A stretch of DNA of 17,410 bases, from the NCBI GenBank assembly GCA_021161625.1, contig JAGHAG010000186.1, forward strand, positions 1 to 17,410, in the 5' to 3' direction. The notes beneath the pieces are model-generated. The model was given only the letters and a program-made list of their open reading frames with translations, was not told where the DNA came from and searched no databases. Made by a program: the position numbers and the translations under genes. Positions 14,699-17,410 of this stretch are shown piece after piece; within the stretch, counting starts at the first letter, position 1, and each line of letters starts with the position of its first letter. The DNA comes from Elusimicrobiota bacterium. GTDB taxonomy: Bacteria; CG03.

Positions 14699-16638
14699 TT
14701 CAACTTGCTTTTTGCCAGTTTAAAATTAAACCTCAAATTTCCATCCTGTGGATTTATTTTAAGACCCTTTTCAAAATAATCATAAGCTTTTTTAAAGTTT
14801 CCTTTATTTAACTCAATCAACCCGAGTTCATTAAGGGCTTTGTAATTTAAGGGGTTGTATCTTAAAGAATTTTTGAAACTCTCCTCTGCCTCTTTTATTC
14901 TTCCAAGCCGAACCTGTGAAAGCCCAAGATTGTAAAATCTTGTGCTGTCTGGTTGTATCTCCAAGGCTTTTCTAAAATATTTATACGCACCTTTGTAATT
15001 TTTTCTGTGATAATACAAGACCGCCAGATTATTAAAAGCTTCTGCAAGTGAAGGATTCAGTTTAATCGCCTTTTCATAGCAAACTTTGGCTCTTTTGGTT
15101 TTTCTAAGCGACTGCCATATTGAACCCACATTTACCAAAAGCCAGTCAATATCTTCTCCCAGAACATTTGTAATTTCAGCCATCTGGAAAGAAGGATGCT
15201 CAAGAAGGTTGAAATAAAAATACAAAATCTCAAAAGACCTCACCCTGTAGTCATAAAGCCCTGAAATACGCCAGAAAATCTCATCTTCAAACGTTCTTTT
15301 CTCTTTCCATAAAAAATTTTCAAACTTAAAATTGGCAGGAACCTGATTTTTTGAAAAAGCAAAAAAATATTTTTTTTCAAATTTTTTTAAATCTGTGAGA
15401 TTTAATCTCGGGAAAATTGCACCAAAAGGAGAAAAAATCTGCGGAGAGGGGCGCCCTTCAACAAATTTCTTATAGGCAAGAGCAAAAATAAGGTCATCTC
15501 CAACAGCACCTTTCTGGATTACCAGTGCATCAGAAGGGGATGTCTGCCTTAAAACCGTGTCTGTAAAATCAGAAAGGGAATAAAAATTCTTAAGACAAGT
15601 TTTTTGATTTTCAAAAATAAAAAGAACCGAAAGAAGCACAGCAGAAACCTCTATAATTTTTTTAAACTTTAAATTCTTTAAAACCTGTGCACCAATAAGA
15701 ATTGCAAAAAAAGATGGAAGCAGATAAAATCTCTCAATAATTGCCTCAATAAATTTTGCATTCGAAGAATGGAGTCCTGAAAAAAAGTAAAAAAATGGTC
15801 CTGTAAAGAAAAAGGATATAAAAAGGAAATTTAAAAATGGGGTCTTTTTATAAAAAAAATAAGTTAAAGGAAAAAAGACAAAAAAAGGTCCAAAAAATTT
15901 AAAGCCAAAAACAAAACTTTCAAAAAAAGAAGAAATCCTCAACTTATAATGCGAGCCGGTCAGGGCAAAAGTGCCATAATCTTTGCGGAGAAGCACTCTT
16001 AAAAGTTTTTTGAAGTTTACAGGTTCTCCCCAGTTTAAAACAGGTGATTGTTTTGCACGAATGAGAAGAAAAAAATTTATACTAAACCCAAGAAGGAAAA
16101 AAACTAAAAGATAAGAGAGGTTTTGTTTTGTAAAAAACTTTTTTCTGTGAAGAAGATAGAAAACTCCTGGCAGAAGCAAAACCAGTGTCTGATGATTTGC
16201 AAGCCCAATTCCAAAAATAAATGAGGCAAGGAAAATGTGCTTTCTTTTCCCATTTTTAAGCAGAAAAACAACAATTACAGCAAAAAGCAAATTCAGGGTA
16301 AAAACCTCTGTGTAAAGAGCACTTTTAAAAACAAGAGGAGAAAGAGAAAAGTAAAGAATTAAGGTTATGGGGATTTCCTCAAACATCAGACAAATACAAA
16401 GTAAAAGGAAAAAAGCATTGACGAAGTTTGACCTGTATGCTGGATTCCCAAACGGAAAAATTTCAACAAAAAATCGGGATATTACCGTAAAAGCAGGATA
16501 TCCGGGTGGATGGGCAATCCCAAGGGTATGTGTTGCTGTTATAATTTCAGGACTATCCCCAACAAAAATTGTAGGGCACAAATTGTAAAGATAAAATCCA
16601 AAAAGAAAAATTAAAAAAATGATTTTTAGTTTTTTCAT
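14695..16638 (-). CDS. DUF2723 GT-C-type membrane glycosyltransferase fused to TPRs
   Basis: A 647-residue protein. The first membrane helix is at ~4-20, followed by the DUF2723 hallmark loop VGDSPEIITATHTLGIAHPPGYPAF (~26-50); D28 and E31 sit where GT-C enzymes keep catalytic acids in the first extracytoplasmic loop. About ten further hydrophobic segments run to ~residue 345. Residues ~400-500 are a soluble linker. Residues ~505-647 hold four TPR motifs (for example SLAEAFNNLAVLYYHRKNYK and YKALNELGLIELNKGNFK). DUF2723 proteins are related to protein O-mannosyltransferase-like enzymes (TMEM260 group), so transfer of a lipid-linked sugar to exported proteins is the likely reaction; donor and target are unknown. 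Both junctions are ATGA overlaps, placing it inside the envelope operon. Confidence 0.85.
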   Translation of the reverse strand: MKKLKIIFLIFLFGFYLYNLCPTIFVGDSPEIITATHTLGIAHPPGYPAFTVISRFFVEIFPFGNPAYRSNFVNAFFLLLCICLMFEEIPITLILYFSLSPLVFKSALYTEVFTLNLLFAVIVVFLLKNGKRKHIFLASFIFGIGLANHQTLVLLLPGVFYLLHRKKFFTKQNLSYLLVFFLLGFSINFFLLIRAKQSPVLNWGEPVNFKKLLRVLLRKDYGTFALTGSHYKLRISSFFESFVFGFKFFGPFFVFFPLTYFFYKKTPFLNFLFISFFFTGPFFYFFSGLHSSNAKFIEAIIERFYLLPSFFAILIGAQVLKNLKFKKIIEVSAVLLSVLFIFENQKTCLKNFYSLSDFTDTVLRQTSPSDALVIQKGAVGDDLIFALAYKKFVEGRPSPQIFSPFGAIFPRLNLTDLKKFEKKYFFAFSKNQVPANFKFENFLWKEKRTFEDEIFWRISGLYDYRVRSFEILYFYFNLLEHPSFQMAEITNVLGEDIDWLLVNVGSIWQSLRKTKRAKVCYEKAIKLNPSLAEAFNNLAVLYYHRKNYKGAYKYFRKALEIQPDSTRFYNLGLSQVRLGRIKEAEESFKNSLRYNPLNYKALNELGLIELNKGNFKKAYDYFEKGLKINPQDGNLRFNFKLAKSKLK

Positions 16639-17342
16639 TTAGCAAGAAGTTTTTTGCCTTTTTTAAAAAAAAGAAAAAGCCCTGTTAAAATAAGAATTTC
16701 CCCTGCAAAAAAAGGAAACCAGTAAAACTTTTGCGGAATGAAATTCTGAACTGCATCTATGAATTTTTGATTTTGAAATAGGTCTGATATTCTGTAAAAT
16801 CCTCCTGTTATGAGAAATTTTGCATAATCATATATAAAAACCAGAAAAATCACAAAAGAGCCAGCCAAGATAAAACACCACTCCCCAACACTTAAAGCCA
16901 TTCTATCATCCTTTTCCTGAAAATAAAAAATAAGACCTGCCATAAGGAGCATTGTAAGAGAACACAAAACAGGAGCAAGAACCGGCCCCACCCATGCAAC
17001 AGGAATAAGAAAAAGAAGGTCCCATGTTAGAAGAGAAGAAGGCCAGTTCAAAAAAATTTTTAAAAAAACATAGTAAAAGATATCCCATATTCCAAATACA
17101 AAAACAAAAAAAGCAATTCTCAAGTTAAAATTTTTACCACAAGTCCATGCTATTGATAAAAGCATCAACATTGTTGCAATTTCTCTGAAAAATTCAATCG
17201 TATAAATTTCAGGAGATATAATTTTTAAGGGAAAGGCAAAACCTTCAGGATAATAAAGAGCCCTCAAATACATCACAACAGATGCCTCTATTAGAGCAAA
17301 AGCAATTCCAAAAACAAAAACATAGAAAAGTTTTTTTCTCAT
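16635..17342 (-). CDS. Conserved polytopic membrane protein of unknown function
   Basis: A 235-residue protein with about six hydrophobic segments: ~5-27, 53-68, 75-97, 107-140 (one or two), 154-176 and 206-226. Conserved-looking polar features inside the membrane include E19 (LIEASVVMYLRALYYPEGF), the WDIFYYVFLK segment at 86-95, and PSSLLTWDLLFLIPVAWVGPVLAP at ~101-124, which I associate with a widespread uncharacterised family; I cannot name it or its activity. The stop overlaps the DUF2723 ATG as ATGA. No Shine-Dalgarno precedes the ATG; upstream 17343-17410 is A/T-tract DNA with no convincing promoter. The first gene of the operon could lie further up, outside the window. Confidence 0.75.
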   Translation of the reverse strand: MRKKLFYVFVFGIAFALIEASVVMYLRALYYPEGFAFPLKIISPEIYTIEFFREIATMLMLLSIAWTCGKNFNLRIAFFVFVFGIWDIFYYVFLKIFLNWPSSLLTWDLLFLIPVAWVGPVLAPVLCSLTMLLMAGLIFYFQEKDDRMALSVGEWCFILAGSFVIFLVFIYDYAKFLITGGFYRISDLFQNQKFIDAVQNFIPQKFYWFPFFAGEILILTGLFLFFKKGKKLLAK

Positions 17343-17410
17343 ATTTATATTCTATAAAATTTTTAAAAAAATTTTACAGTGAAATAAAATTTTGTTATCA
17401 TAAGATAGAG

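Noticed and set aside
17343..17410. Promoter for the minus-strand operon
   Set aside because: The stretch is A/T tracts with several loose -10-like matches but no paired -35; the operon may also start beyond the window.

Overview
This AT-rich window (GC about one third, judged by eye) appears to come from an uncultured diderm bacterium. It encodes a signal-peptide beta-barrel protein of the PorV/UPF0164 type and a 1,827-residue surface protein with a C-terminal sorting-like domain. It also carries a DUF2723 + TPR membrane protein and a vWA / DUF4159 / DUF4175 envelope cluster. This mix is familiar from candidate-phylum-type lineages such as Elusimicrobiota, Omnitrophota or WOR-like groups. 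That placement is inference from gene content; no marker gene is present. The genetic code looks standard, with TAA and TGA stops and TGG for Trp.

Layout. (1) 66-614 (+) is a Nudix ADP-ribose-type pyrophosphatase, with a good -35/-10 promoter placed so close that the mRNA may be leaderless. (2) 562-7094 (-) is a two-gene unit: the giant secreted protein (seven FG-GAP repeats, three FN3/partner modules, Ig-like domains, T9SS-like tail), followed with an ATGA overlap by the PorV-like protein carrying a TPR tail. (3) 7095-7725 is a 631-bp non-coding block packed with unrelated repeats: a 15-unit heptanucleotide array, a second small heptad array, a ten-unit octanucleotide array and four palindromes/hairpins. 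(4) 7726-17342 (-) is a six-gene block: a polytopic membrane protein, DUF2723-TPR, DUF4159, vWA/GATase1-like and DUF4175 proteins, then an iron-containing alcohol dehydrogenase. The first five are joined by ATGA overlaps, or in one case a 7-bp overlap. The dehydrogenase follows after a 42-nt gap with its own strong Shine-Dalgarno.

Working together. The five-gene run encodes only membrane or envelope proteins. DUF4159, the vWA/GATase-like protein and DUF4175 recur together in Bat/MoxR-type loci, here without MoxR or DUF58 genes in view and tied to a probable GT-C glycosyltransferase. The 562-7094 pair looks like a cargo plus outer-membrane shuttle of a type-IX-like route. The least explained part of the window is the repeat block. 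A 17-nt piece of its main array recurs exactly in the only real gap of the operon, just before the dehydrogenase ribosome binding site.
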